Shown here: positions 1 through 7,116 of the stretch, piece after piece | How the letters are laid out: every line of letters begins with the position of its first letter | How positions within the stretch are numbered: position 1 is the stretch's first letter | Origin: an uncultured Ruminococcus sp. | Lineage (GTDB): Bacteria; Bacillota; Clostridia; Oscillospirales; Ruminococcaceae | DNA: 10,051 nucleotides | Reading direction: 5' to 3' | NCBI GenBank assembly: GCA_937910385.1 | Contig: CALEPT010000042.1 | Span: forward strand, 1 to 10,051 | The notes under the pieces: model-generated | The model's input: only the letters and a program-made list of their open reading frames with translations | Database searches by the model: none | Told to the model about the DNA's origin: nothing | Translations under genes and position numbers: made by a program

Positions 1-4
1 AAAA

Positions 5-33
5 GTGCCATAAATTTCTACAATTTACGGCAC
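5..33. repeat. Recombinase core-type site, left copy
   Basis: Two 12-bp arms face each other, GTGCCATAAATT (5-16) and AATTTACGGCAC (22-33), with one mismatch between them and a 5-bp spacer TCTAC (17-21). This is the architecture of a tyrosine recombinase core site. Bases 5-22 recur exactly, in reverse complement, at 1296-1313 just after the integrase gene. No T-run follows the right arm, so a Rho-independent terminator is unlikely. Use as a recombination site is inferred from its shape and from its position beside an integrase gene. Confidence 0.6.
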
Positions 34-214
34 GCTCCAAATATGTTTTATATGTATAATTTTACCACAATTCTGTTTTGATTTCAATTCGGTATGAAGA
101 AATTTTACAAAAAGAATTATAAAATCGGCAGTTTTCACAATGTTCACAGTACAGTTTTGTTGGTATCGACAGTTTATTTAACGTCAAAAATATGGTCAAG
201 GGAGAGGAAGAGAA

Positions 215-1288
215 ATGGCTCGTAGAGGTGAGAACATTTACAAGCGTAAGGACGGGCGCTGGGAAGGTCGCTATAAATCGGGATATAAAGAGAACGGACA
301 AGCCAAATACCGCTCGATATACGGTCATTCCTATGCAGAGGTCAAGCAAAAGCTCACTCCCCTGAAAGTCGCTGCTCCTGCTATGACTACTCTCTGTCAT
401 CTGACGGTAAAAGAGCTTTTCTCCGAATGGCAGTCGGCGGTAAAGCTTCGAGTGAAGCCTTCCACATACGCGAATTATTTGTTTAAGGTCGAGAAACATA
501 TCCTTCCTGCATTTGGGGGACTTCGTTACGATATGCTGACGGTTCAGATGATTAACAGCTATATTGATGATAAACTCAGCTCAGGACTATCGCCAAAATA
601 CGTTGCCGACATATTAATTGTCTTTAAGTCTATGGCTAAATATATCTCTAAGATACACGGCTTTCGCAATATATTGGCAGATGTGACCTTGCCAAAGGTT
701 CATAGAAAAGAACTTACTTTGCTTTCTCCGGCTCAGCAGCGGCAGCTGTGCAACTATCTGTTGCATGATCTGAATCCGACAACACTTTGCGTGCTCCTGA
801 GCCTATACACAGGACTTCGTGTTGGTGAGGTGTGCGGACTGATGTGGGGAGATATCGACTTTGATAAAAGCATTCTTACAGTCAGAAGAACCGTTCAGCG
901 CATACGCAATAGTATCCACGGAACACGGCTTATAGCTGATACTCCCAAGAGTCGCACTTCACGGCGATCTATCCCTATACCAACATTTATTATGAAGCTG
1001 CTGCGGGATTCCCGCAGCGCTGATGATCGTTATATTTTATCCAATTCTACAGTACTCATTGAACCGAGGACGTTACAGCGCGGGTTCGATGTGAAGACAC
1101 TCTCAGAGATACTGGGTCACGCAAGCGTTGAAACAACGCTTAATCGGTATGTGCATACTTCTATGGAGCGAAAGATAGCGTGTATGGCACTGCTTGAAGC
1201 GCCTTCCAATGAAGCATATTTGCCGTCAGAATCCTCGTCAATAGCAGTAGCAATATCGCCTATACTAAGCGAACAAAAGCGCCTGTGA
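215..1288 (+). CDS. Tyrosine recombinase (phage-type integrase) lacking its HxxR box
   Basis: The 357-residue protein has the usual three parts: an N-terminal arm-binding type segment (residues about 1-55, starting MARRGENIYKRKDGRW), a SAM-like core-binding domain (about 63-150) and a C-terminal catalytic domain. Visible catalytic positions are Arg202 in TGLRVGE, probable Lys245 in the beta-hairpin (TPKSR), His302 in LGHAS and the nucleophile Tyr312 in LNRYVH. Homologues carry roughly 30 residues with an HxLRHTFAT box between the RTLQ segment and GFDVKTLSEILGH. Here RTLQR (285-289) is joined directly to GFDVK (290 on), so the second catalytic Arg and its His are absent. The frame stays open, which points to an in-frame deletion. 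The start is ATG 215 with GGGAGAGG upstream. The protein probably still binds DNA but cannot catalyse strand exchange; this is inferred from the missing residues. Confidence 0.9.
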   Translation: MARRGENIYKRKDGRWEGRYKSGYKENGQAKYRSIYGHSYAEVKQKLTPLKVAAPAMTTLCHLTVKELFSEWQSAVKLRVKPSTYANYLFKVEKHILPAFGGLRYDMLTVQMINSYIDDKLSSGLSPKYVADILIVFKSMAKYISKIHGFRNILADVTLPKVHRKELTLLSPAQQRQLCNYLLHDLNPTTLCVLLSLYTGLRVGEVCGLMWGDIDFDKSILTVRRTVQRIRNSIHGTRLIADTPKSRTSRRSIPIPTFIMKLLRDSRSADDRYILSNSTVLIEPRTLQRGFDVKTLSEILGHASVETTLNRYVHTSMERKIACMALLEAPSNEAYLPSESSSIAVAISPILSEQKRL

Positions 1289-1313
1289 CAGTAAGTGTAG
1301 AAATTTATGGCAC
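1285..1313. repeat. Recombinase core-type site, right copy (inverted)
   Basis: The site overlaps the integrase stop codon. Its right arm AATTTATGGCAC (1302-1313) and spacer GTAGA (1297-1301) are the exact reverse complement of the left site's first arm and spacer. The left arm GTGACAGTAAGT is degenerate, matching the canonical arm at 8 of 12 positions. With spacers in opposite orientation, recombination between the two sites would invert the integrase segment rather than excise it. Confidence 0.55.
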
Positions 1314-1335
1314 GTCTACACAAATCAATTATATC
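1307..1335 (+). promoter_or_regulatory. Possible weak promoter for the AAA cluster
   Basis: ATGGCA (1307-1312, four of six matches to TTGACA) is followed after 17 bp by TATATC (1330-1335, four of six matches to TATAAT), about 40 bp before the first gene at 1375. The -35 element lies within the right arm of the recombination site, so recombinase binding there could affect transcription. This is the only candidate I see in the gap; both hexamers are weak. Confidence 0.25.
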
Positions 1336-1374
1336 ATTTCCAAAAAAGAATGTCATTATTCAGGAGGGGAGATA

Positions 1375-1530
1375 ATGCTAAAATGCTTGAAGTGTCCGTA
1401 CAAGCTTGGACTTATAAAATGCGTGACTGATCCGTGTCCGGAATGCAAAGAGAGTAAAAGTAAGAAGCCTCCGTTTCCGGAGGCTGAGATAAAGGAGGAT
1501 AAGAATGCCGCTAATACCAAATTCAAATAA
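1375..1530 (+). CDS. Cys-rich mini-protein, zinc-ribbon-like
   Basis: A 51-residue protein. The ATG at 1375 was chosen because CAGGAGGGGAGATA lies directly before it; an in-frame upstream start inside the recombination site has no such signal. Cysteines at 4, 7, 16, 21 and 24 (CxxC, then CVTDPCPEC) could form a small zinc ribbon or rubredoxin-like knuckle, followed by a charged, Lys/Glu-rich tail. The 3' end overlaps the start of the AAA ATPase gene by 26 bp in another frame and carries its ribosome binding site, so the two genes are probably translationally coupled. Function is unknown; a metal-binding adaptor for the ATPase is a guess from the coupling. Confidence 0.7.
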   Translation: MLKCLKCPYKLGLIKCVTDPCPECKESKSKKPPFPEAEIKEDKNAANTKFK

Positions 1531-2452
1531 TAGCTCAAACAATCAAACAAAAGCTCCTCCAAAGCAGGAATTGCAATTTAATAAATCTGCCCCGATTTAT
1601 ACATTTGCTGATCTTATTCTTTCTGAAAACACTTTGGAAGAACTAAAAACCGTTGTAAGCGCTCAGAAGAATTGGAAAAAAGTCTTCGTCGATTGGGGAC
1701 TTGGAACAGTAATGAAGGAGCGTAAAAATCTGTTCGTCAATCTGTATGGCGAAAGCGGAACAGGCAAAAGTATGTCGGCTCACGCTATTGCTGCAGCGCT
1801 TGATAAAAAGCTTGTCTGTGTCAATTACGCTGATATCGAATCAAAATACGTCGGTGATACCAGTAAGAATCTCTCCAGACTTTTCAGTGATCCTGCAAAC
1901 AAAGATGATATTATATTCTTTGATGAAGCTGATGCCTTGCTCAGCAAGCGTGTAACGGATATGAGCAGTGCAACAGATGTTAGTGTAAATCAGACCCGTT
2001 CTGTTCTGCTGACACTGCTTAACTCTTATGAAGGTATGGCCATATTCGCAACTAACTTTATCAGCAATTATGATTCAGCATTTATGAGGCGTATCCATTA
2101 TCATATACGATTTGAGTTGCCAAACAAAGAACTCCGTGAGAAACTCTGGAAGCACTACATACCTTCTCAGATGCCTGTCGAAGCCGACATTCATAAACTG
2201 TCAGAGGATTACAAAGGATTGAGTGGAAGTGATATATCTACTGCCGTTATGAAAGCTGCTCTAAATTCTGCAAAGAATAATTCTGTTGTGGTATCTGAGG
2301 ATGATTTTAAGATGGCTATCGAAAGTATTGTTGCAAGTAAAAACGCTAATCTTTCAAATAATGATGACTTAAAAATTACAAAAGAAGCTATTCCAGAAAA
2401 TCAAGTACCACCAGAAGCAATAAAAAAGGCTGCTGAAAAAATGAAAGCGTGA
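1505..2452 (+). CDS. Classical AAA family ATPase
   Basis: A 315-residue single-ring AAA protein. After a low-complexity Asn/Ser/Lys head (1-30) come Walker A GESGTGKS (82-89), an aromatic pore-loop motif Y-V-G (115-117), Walker B with acidic IIFFDEADA (136-144), sensor 1 Asn184 in FATN, tandem Arg finger candidates Arg195 and Arg196 (FMRRI), and the sensor 2 segment GLSGSDI (238-244). The C-terminal tail (about 290-315) is charged and probably helical. All residues needed for ATP hydrolysis and hexamer function are present, so it should be an active unfoldase or remodelling motor. The start is ATG 1505 with AAAGGAGGATAAGA before it. No protease or membrane segment is fused, so the substrate must come from partners, perhaps the downstream membrane proteins. 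I do not recognise a specific subfamily. Confidence 0.93.
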   Translation: MPLIPNSNNSSNNQTKAPPKQELQFNKSAPIYTFADLILSENTLEELKTVVSAQKNWKKVFVDWGLGTVMKERKNLFVNLYGESGTGKSMSAHAIAAALDKKLVCVNYADIESKYVGDTSKNLSRLFSDPANKDDIIFFDEADALLSKRVTDMSSATDVSVNQTRSVLLTLLNSYEGMAIFATNFISNYDSAFMRRIHYHIRFELPNKELREKLWKHYIPSQMPVEADIHKLSEDYKGLSGSDISTAVMKAALNSAKNNSVVVSEDDFKMAIESIVASKNANLSNNDDLKITKEAIPENQVPPEAIKKAAEKMKA

Positions 2453-2456
2453 TGAA

Positions 2457-2801
2457 ATGATAATTTTTAAAAAAAGAGATAAATCTAAAGAGTCGTTTAA
2501 TGAGTTTTTGAATCATATCAGCAACATAGCAGATAGTTTTATGTTAAAACAATCTAAGAAAACTGGAATAAGCTATACTGGAGGAGATTGCGTTATAGCA
2601 ATTCCATCAGGCAAATCAAAGATAGTTACAACCATAGGTATATATGGTGTTAAAAAAAATGATAAGTGGAAAAAGAGCACATTGGTTTTACAACGTCCAT
2701 TAAAATCTTTTTCCGCTGATGAAGAAACACAAGCTAAACTGGAGGAGATAAAAAATACTCCTCTAAAATTCAAGGTGGCTCCACCAGATAGAGAGGTATA
2801 A
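2457..2801 (+). CDS. Hypothetical protein, 114 aa, AT-rich
   Basis: This small, Lys-rich protein starts four bases after the AAA stop codon (TGA TGA A ATG). It has no clear ribosome binding site of its own, so it is probably translated by coupling. It has no signal peptide or membrane segment. The middle (about 38-82) alternates hydrophobic and polar residues, suggesting beta strands (TGGDCVIAIPSGK, then IVTTIGIYGVKK). I recognise no family. Its base composition is clearly more AT-rich than the AAA gene, and it forms a tight group with the two genes after it. Confidence 0.7.
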   Translation: MIIFKKRDKSKESFNEFLNHISNIADSFMLKQSKKTGISYTGGDCVIAIPSGKSKIVTTIGIYGVKKNDKWKKSTLVLQRPLKSFSADEETQAKLEEIKNTPLKFKVAPPDREV

Positions 2802-2803
2802 TT

Positions 2804-3199
2804 ATGGGAATATTCGGTATTATCGCAAGTGCAATTCGGCAAGTTGGAAGTTGGATAAAAAACAAAGTTAGAAATATTTATCAAAAAATACGAACGTTTT
2901 TTATCAACGTAATTGCGTGGATGGATACAAGCTATAAAGTTATTGAAAGTTCAATCAACGCCGTAATTGATTTTTCACAAACCTTTTTACAAGTAATAGA
3001 CGGCGTATTAACAAAATTCAGCTACAATTTTGTCATTAGTGAAGACAATCAATGGGACAGATATAAAGCTGCCTCATCTAAACAAATTACAATTAATGAA
3101 GTACCTGAAGAATTCAGAAAGCGTGCTTCTCAATTATCAGAAAATGAAATTCTTGAAATATCAGATAATGTTAACAACGAGATGCGGTTGGTTTTATAG
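2804..3199 (+). CDS. Hypothetical protein, 131 aa, amphipathic N-terminus
   Basis: It starts two bases after the previous stop, with AGAGAGGT as ribosome binding site. The first 40 residues (MGIFGIIASAIRQVGSWIKN onward) alternate hydrophobic residues with Lys/Arg and would form a basic amphipathic helix able to lie on or insert into a membrane. A second hydrophobic helix follows at about 48-70. The C-terminal 50 residues are acidic and soluble. No family is recognised. The layout fits a peripheral membrane protein that works with the membrane protein encoded next; pore formation is a looser alternative. Confidence 0.7.
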   Translation: MGIFGIIASAIRQVGSWIKNKVRNIYQKIRTFFINVIAWMDTSYKVIESSINAVIDFSQTFLQVIDGVLTKFSYNFVISEDNQWDRYKAASSKQITINEVPEEFRKRASQLSENEILEISDNVNNEMRLVL

Positions 3200-3212
3200 T
3201 AAGGAGTAAAAT

Positions 3213-3953
3213 ATGCTTTCAATTGTTTGGGATTTAATTAAATTTGGATTTGTATATTATCTTTTTATAGCTTTTTTTGCTTTTCTGTGGTTAAACATTG
3301 ATGGTGTATTTCCACATTTAATATACATCGTACTTGTTGGCTATGTTACGGTTGTTTTATTTTTACGCTCAAACTTAGCTGAAAGAATAATTATACTAAT
3401 TCCAATAGCCATTTTAATTGCAAAAAAGTTCATCATTCCAAAATTGTTTGAGCGGTACAAAATATATGCATTAAAAACGATGAATAAAGTAATTAAAAAA
3501 TATACAAAAAAATATGGCTTTACCGCTCCATGGAAGTTTGGTGACAGATATCTTGCAGTTAAATACAAATATAGATATGCTTTTTTTGAGTATTCTGGTC
3601 CTATTATAAGAAAATACTACCCGGTACAATTAGATGCACCAAATAAAGCAAGCTATGTAGATATTATTGGCGCACATTATATTTGCACCGCTATACAATA
3701 TTATCGGCAATGCGTATTATGTTATGCACTTCAGATTGATAACATAAAAGACATTTCATTGAAAAATTGTACACCCAGAAACATCTCATATCGTGCTCTT
3801 CTTGATAGTAAGCAACTATCCGGATTGAGTGACTTTATTAAAGGAAGGGATGGAATGATTAGCGAATGCAGTACAAAACAGTTACAATTGAACATCCGAA
3901 GAGACTTAAAAAGGGAGTTGCTCCAGAACTTAATGCCGAGTATGAGCAGATGA
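3213..3953 (+). CDS. Hypothetical membrane protein, 246 aa, three N-terminal helices
   Basis: The start codon follows a clear AAGGAG with good spacing. Three hydrophobic stretches at about residues 8-28, 33-51 and 58-72 form a membrane anchor. They are followed by a basic, Tyr-rich domain of about 170 residues that should be cytosolic. The coding sequence is strongly AT-rich until about 3850, where composition changes. The last 30 residues lie in a region that also encodes the start of the DUF4177-like protein in another frame. That C-terminal tail may therefore be an extension created when an AT-rich cassette was joined to older sequence. No family is recognised. Confidence 0.7.
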   Translation: MLSIVWDLIKFGFVYYLFIAFFAFLWLNIDGVFPHLIYIVLVGYVTVVLFLRSNLAERIIILIPIAILIAKKFIIPKLFERYKIYALKTMNKVIKKYTKKYGFTAPWKFGDRYLAVKYKYRYAFFEYSGPIIRKYYPVQLDAPNKASYVDIIGAHYICTAIQYYRQCVLCYALQIDNIKDISLKNCTPRNISYRALLDSKQLSGLSDFIKGRDGMISECSTKQLQLNIRRDLKRELLQNLMPSMSR

Positions 3954-4108
3954 TCAACGAGCAGGCAGTCGATGGCTGGAAGCTCCTTGGGATCCACCCC
4001 ATTGAAATACGCCGTAAGATAAGCTGCGGTCAATGGTGTATTGGTGGATTCATGTTTGGCTCTCATAATTACTTCCAGGCAGATGTCCTCATTTTCTTTA
4101 AGGATTGA
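3866..4108 (+). CDS. DUF4177-like small protein
   Basis: The 80-residue protein follows the DUF4177 pattern: an N-terminal strand (MQYKTVTIE), a helix with an Asn/Glu-rich centre (ELNAEYEQMINEQAVDGWKL), then the typical DGWKLLGIHPI turn, a GCIGG-like loop and a closing strand ending in a hydrophobic run (ADVLIFF). The family's molecular role is unknown. The start overlaps the previous gene by 88 bp. The nearest AAGGAAGGG is about 15 bases upstream, longer than ideal, so the exact start is less certain than the protein itself. GC content is back to the level of the AAA gene. Confidence 0.75.
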   Translation: MQYKTVTIEHPKRLKKGVAPELNAEYEQMINEQAVDGWKLLGIHPIEIRRKISCGQWCIGGFMFGSHNYFQADVLIFFKD

Positions 4109-4141
4109 GCCTGAGTATCTTCTATCGGAGGTGACGACGAT

Positions 4142-5149
4142 ATGTTTATGACTAACTATGAGCTGATCTACGGAGAATACAAAGGAACTTCCGGTAATTC
4201 TTCTTCACCTGTACATAGGGAACAACCAGCTCAGGCGAAGGAAAAAGGCAAGGGAGCTGAGACTGCTGTCAAGGCTGCCAAAGCAGTTGTAGGAGCCCAT
4301 ATTGCTGCTGCTAAATTTGCAGGCGGAGCTGTATCAAAGCTGTCAAAAAAAGCTGTTGACTATGCCAAGTCAGATGACGCTGCCGAAAAAGCTGCCTTAG
4401 CAAAGGAAAAGGCAGGAGCAGCTTTTACAGGTCTGAAAGAAAAAGCCTCTGCATTTACTGAAAGAAAAAAGTCTGACAATAGCGAAAATGTAGTTGATAA
4501 TGTAGATGATACTATAGAGGAAATTTATGATGAAGCTGCTGATAATGTTGAAGAAATAGCTGAGTCCGCAAGCTTTGACGCACTCTATGAAAAGGCTATG
4601 GATAGTTTAGACGAAGAGGAAAACTATGATGAAGAGGTTTCTTCAGAAACTGATGATGAGAACGATCATAATGAGGAAACTGTCAATGAAGCTGAACCGC
4701 ACGTTGTAGCTCCTTCTGTAAGTCCAACACCTGCTCCTCCTACATCAACACAGCCGAAGCCTGCTCCCAGACAGTTCAGCTATGAAGAGGAGAAAAAATC
4801 CCCTGTTGTATTCGTTCTTGTTGGCGTGATAGCCGTTCTGCTCATCGGAATGGGCATTCTCGGCGGTATGCTGCTGATGAAGGATAAGGGCGATAAATCT
4901 GATAATAGTAAGAGTGACAATACGCAGTCAACTACTGATAGTTCAACTTCTGCTAATTTAGAAGTAAAAAGTAGTGATATTGAAAAAGCTGCTAATTCCG
5001 TTTTGCTTGAGATGGACGAAGAAGGCATTGATGTTTCAGGTGGATATATCATTGGTGAACCACGTAGAGCATGCAACTACAACATTCCTGACAATTTTGA
5101 CGTTGAAACATTCCTAAGCAAAATAACAAATTATTTGGCTCATTCATGA
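4142..5149 (+). CDS. N-terminal fragment of the membrane protein, ended by the IS
   Basis: This 335-residue open frame is what can still be translated. Residues 38-110 are Ala/Lys-rich and helical, 112-185 strongly acidic, 186-210 Pro-rich (PTPAPPTSTQPKPAP). A single transmembrane helix spans 221-246, followed by a Ser/Asp-rich spacer (250-275) and the beginning of an alpha/beta extracellular region. Host sequence ends at Asn-Tyr (330-331); the last four residues and the TGA come from the IS left end. The fragment keeps its start signals and could be made as a membrane protein without its wall-acting domains. There is no cleavable signal peptide, so the N-terminus should be cytosolic. Confidence 0.8.
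   Translation: MFMTNYELIYGEYKGTSGNSSSPVHREQPAQAKEKGKGAETAVKAAKAVVGAHIAAAKFAGGAVSKLSKKAVDYAKSDDAAEKAALAKEKAGAAFTGLKEKASAFTERKKSDNSENVVDNVDDTIEEIYDEAADNVEEIAESASFDALYEKAMDSLDEEENYDEEVSSETDDENDHNEETVNEAEPHVVAPSVSPTPAPPTSTQPKPAPRQFSYEEEKKSPVVFVLVGVIAVLLIGMGILGGMLLMKDKGDKSDNSKSDNTQSTTDSSTSANLEVKSSDIEKAANSVLLEMDEEGIDVSGGYIIGEPRRACNYNIPDNFDVETFLSKITNYLAHS
5129..5136. repeat. Target site duplication, left copy
   Basis: AATTATTT immediately before the IS left end is identical to the octamer directly after its right end at 6283-6290. Eight base pairs is the size known for IS1595-family insertions. In the host gene it encodes Asn-Tyr-Phe. Confidence 0.93.
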
Positions 5150-5161
5150 AATAAGACTGAT
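5137..5161. repeat. IS terminal inverted repeat, left
   Basis: Starts GGCTCATTCA and ends TAAGACTGAT. It pairs with the reverse complement of 6258-6282, with five mismatches near the middle. The outer six and inner ten bases are identical. Confidence 0.92.
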
Positions 5162-5167
5162 TTAGTA

Positions 5168-5196
5168 TTGCCAAAAGAGAAAAAGTGATGTATAAT
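5168..5196 (+). promoter_or_regulatory. Transposase promoter
   Basis: TTGCCA (5168-5173) and a perfect TATAAT (5191-5196) are separated by exactly 17 bp, 25 bp before the transposase start codon. GAAAGGG at 5204-5210 serves as ribosome binding site. Confidence 0.75.
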
Positions 5197-5220
5197 GGAA
5201 TAAGAAAGGGCGGATGAAAT

Positions 5221-6255
5221 ATGCCAGTAAATTTGATAGATTTAGCAGAGACAATTGAAAAGCTAACAGAAGAGGAAAGAGTAGCGCTGAACGTTCTGAT
5301 TGGAAGCAAAAGCGCGAACGGGTCTTCGGTGGATACCCTTCTTGCGGGAATGCGGTTTTCGGAGAAAAGAGTATGCCCATTTTGCGGTGGAACGCATGTG
5401 ATAAAAAACGGTAAGCGTGCAGATGGCACGCAGAAATACATTTGTCGTGAATGTGGAAGGAATCCATTGGCTACATCAAATTCGCTTCTTTGTGGAACCC
5501 ATAAGGATCTTGCAACATGGCTCAAATTTATCGAATGCGAGTTTAACGACGAGTCGCTGAAACAGACAGCTGAAAAATGTGGGATACACATTAACACAGC
5601 TCTGGACTGGAGACATAAACTACACGAAGCAGTCAGTAATAGCAAAAAAGAAGTCCAGCTGAGCGGAAATATAGAGATGGATGAGACATATCCGGCGGTA
5701 TCCTATAAAGGAAACCATAGCAGGAACAAGGAATTTACAATGCCCCGGGAGCCGCATAAAAGAGGCTCGCAGGTAAGCAAAAGAGGTCTTTCGGATGAAC
5801 TGTTATGCATTCCATGTGCTATTGATGACGCAGGCAATGTGATAGGCAGAAGCGTCAAGTGCGGTGCTGTCTCGTATGCTGGACTGAATGCTTTGTACAG
5901 CAAGGATAGAATTGCAGACCATTCAACAATTATTACCGACAGCTGTAAGGCATACATATTGCTTGCAAGCGATCGAAACTCTGAGCTTGTTCAGATACCT
6001 GCAGGTGAACATACAATCGGTGAATATAATATTCAACGTGTCAATAGCTTTCACACATCATTCATTGCATTGATCAATTGCAAACACAGAGGTGTTTCAT
6101 CAAAGCATATAAATGGGTATCTGGCTTGGTGCGCGTTTAAATTCAAAGCTGCTTTCGCTGCATTAAAAAACAGGTTAATTCGTTCGTTTGGAGACTGTTT
6201 ATCCATTACCTCCAAGGTCATCAGCGCATTGGCTATTGTTCCCGTTATGGTATAA
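5221..6255 (+). CDS. IS1595-family transposase
   Basis: A 344-residue, apparently full-length transposase. An N-terminal zinc ribbon has Cys52, Cys55, Cys75 and Cys78 (CPFC, CREC). A helix-turn-helix lies at about 113-134 (LKQTAEKCGIHINTALDW). The RNase H-fold catalytic core shows Asp154 in MDETY followed by SYKGNHSR, and Asp240 in TDSCKAY. Asn275 in NSFH stands where many transposases have Glu, as known for the DDNK subgroups of the family, with the following HRGVSSKH as the conserved Lys region. No frameshift or early stop is visible, so it should be active. It catalyses cut or copy and paste of its own element and is not related to the function of the surrounding genes. Confidence 0.93.
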   Translation: MPVNLIDLAETIEKLTEEERVALNVLIGSKSANGSSVDTLLAGMRFSEKRVCPFCGGTHVIKNGKRADGTQKYICRECGRNPLATSNSLLCGTHKDLATWLKFIECEFNDESLKQTAEKCGIHINTALDWRHKLHEAVSNSKKEVQLSGNIEMDETYPAVSYKGNHSRNKEFTMPREPHKRGSQVSKRGLSDELLCIPCAIDDAGNVIGRSVKCGAVSYAGLNALYSKDRIADHSTIITDSCKAYILLASDRNSELVQIPAGEHTIGEYNIQRVNSFHTSFIALINCKHRGVSSKHINGYLAWCAFKFKAAFAALKNRLIRSFGDCLSITSKVISALAIVPVMV

Positions 6256-6257
6256 GC

Positions 6258-6282
6258 ATCAGTCTTAATCTGTGATTGAGCC
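6258..6282. repeat. IS terminal inverted repeat, right
   Basis: Starts ATCAGTCTTA and ends ATTGAGCC. It is the imperfect reverse complement of the left end and begins just after the transposase stop codon. Confidence 0.92.
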
Positions 6283-6290
6283 AATTATTT
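6283..6290. repeat. Target site duplication, right copy
   Basis: AATTATTT, identical to 5129-5136. Reading from here in the host frame gives Asn-Tyr-Phe-Glu-Ser-Glu-Asp, continuing the interrupted gene. Confidence 0.93.
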
Positions 6291-6453
6291 TGAATCAGAG
6301 GATTCATATGTTTGGTTTGTACTTATTAAAGATGGAAATGTTGAATCAGCAGCAATTGGCGAATCCTGGGATAGCACTGCTTTTGGAAGCAATCAAACTC
6401 TACAGGAATTATTCTATAATGCAAAAGATGAATTACAGAAATATGTTGATAAT

Positions 6454-6519
6454 ACGACAACTATAGCTGAGACTACTATAGTAGGAACTACAACTTTCGC
6501 AGAAACTACTGTAGTTGAA
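6454..6519 (+). repeat. Two tandem 33-bp repeats encoding a Thr-rich linker
   Basis: The units encode TTTIAETTIVG (6454-6486) and TTTFAETTVVE (6487-6519). They form a flexible, Thr-rich spacer between the membrane-proximal region and the SH3-like segments, of the kind often found in cell-wall-spanning proteins. Confidence 0.7.
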
Positions 6520-7116
6520 ACTCAACCTGCTGCAATATCCCCCTCAGATCCATATGCGGAAATAAAGCAAGAGATTCTGGATAGTGTTGATAACGAACAT
6601 TATAGCGGAAAAAATTCTCATATTGAAAACGCTCCTGCTGATATGCGCTTCTACAATATGAGCGAGCGTTATAATATGAACGTATCATCGCCGAGTATTT
6701 ATACCGGTCCCGGTACTGACTATTCAAAAATTGACGTGTATTCGGATTTCTTCTGGGTATACGGCGAAAACTCTGATTGGTATTATGTTCAATGGGCAGA
6801 AGGCAGCGGAAGACTAAGCCATTCTTGCTTTGGCTATATGAGTAAGAATAGCAGCAGTTCTTCATCTCAAATAACGCCTGTTGAAAAATACGGAACTATC
6901 TATTCACCAAACGGAAGCAAAGTAGATGGTCTTACACGCTCATACCTCATTGACGGCGGAGCTGCAACTTATGAACGTCATGACTTAACACACGGCTGGC
7001 ATATCAAGGCTGTAAACAAATATTACAACGGTATCAACGATTGGTATGAACTTTATGATGCAGATGACGGAGATTATTATGGCTGGGTAAACGAAGAGGC
7101 AATCAGTTTTTACTGA

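Larger units (their letters stand above)
5137..6282 (+). mobile_element. Complete IS1595-family insertion sequence, 1146 bp
   Basis: The element is bounded by 25-bp terminal inverted repeats starting GGCTCA (20 of 25 positions match) and by an 8-bp direct repeat of the target. It holds one intact transposase gene with its own promoter and ribosome binding site. It lies in the same orientation as the gene it interrupts. The near-intact ends, exact target duplication and clean restoration of the host frame on removal indicate a fairly recent insertion. Confidence 0.95.
6283..7116 (+). pseudogene. Middle part of the broken membrane protein: SH3-like segments
   Basis: The frame is open from the IS right end to the TGA at 7114-7116. 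It first completes the extracellular alpha/beta region (NYFESEDSYVWFVLIKDG, ending near ELQKY), which resembles the pilin-like surface regions common in Ruminococcus; that comparison is inference. A Thr-rich linker follows, then a bacterial SH3-like segment with IYTGPGTDYSKI, VYGENSDWYYVQW and CFGYM. A second segment contains YNGINDWYELYD and YGWVNEEAISFY. Such domains usually bind peptidoglycan. No ribosome binding site precedes any internal ATG (for example 6643), so this piece is probably not translated separately. Confidence 0.82.

Noticed and set aside
62..499. Leftward 145-codon open frame over the integrase 5' region
   Set aside because: It runs antisense to well-conserved integrase codons, shows no family pattern and has no ribosome binding site.
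1000..1018. Perfect 8-bp hairpin (GCTGCGGG / CCCGCAGC) inside the integrase gene
   Set aside because: It lies within coding sequence, has no T-run and fits ordinary codons; no role can be supported.
6051..6284. Leftward 77-codon open frame at the IS right end
   Set aside because: It is a shadow of the conserved transposase C-terminus and ends in the inverted repeat.
7114..7116. TGA read as selenocysteine, tryptophan or glycine
   Set aside because: The position (SFY-stop-ND) is not a catalytic site, no SECIS-like fold is evident just after it, and other genes here (integrase, AAA ATPase, DUF4177) end in TGA.
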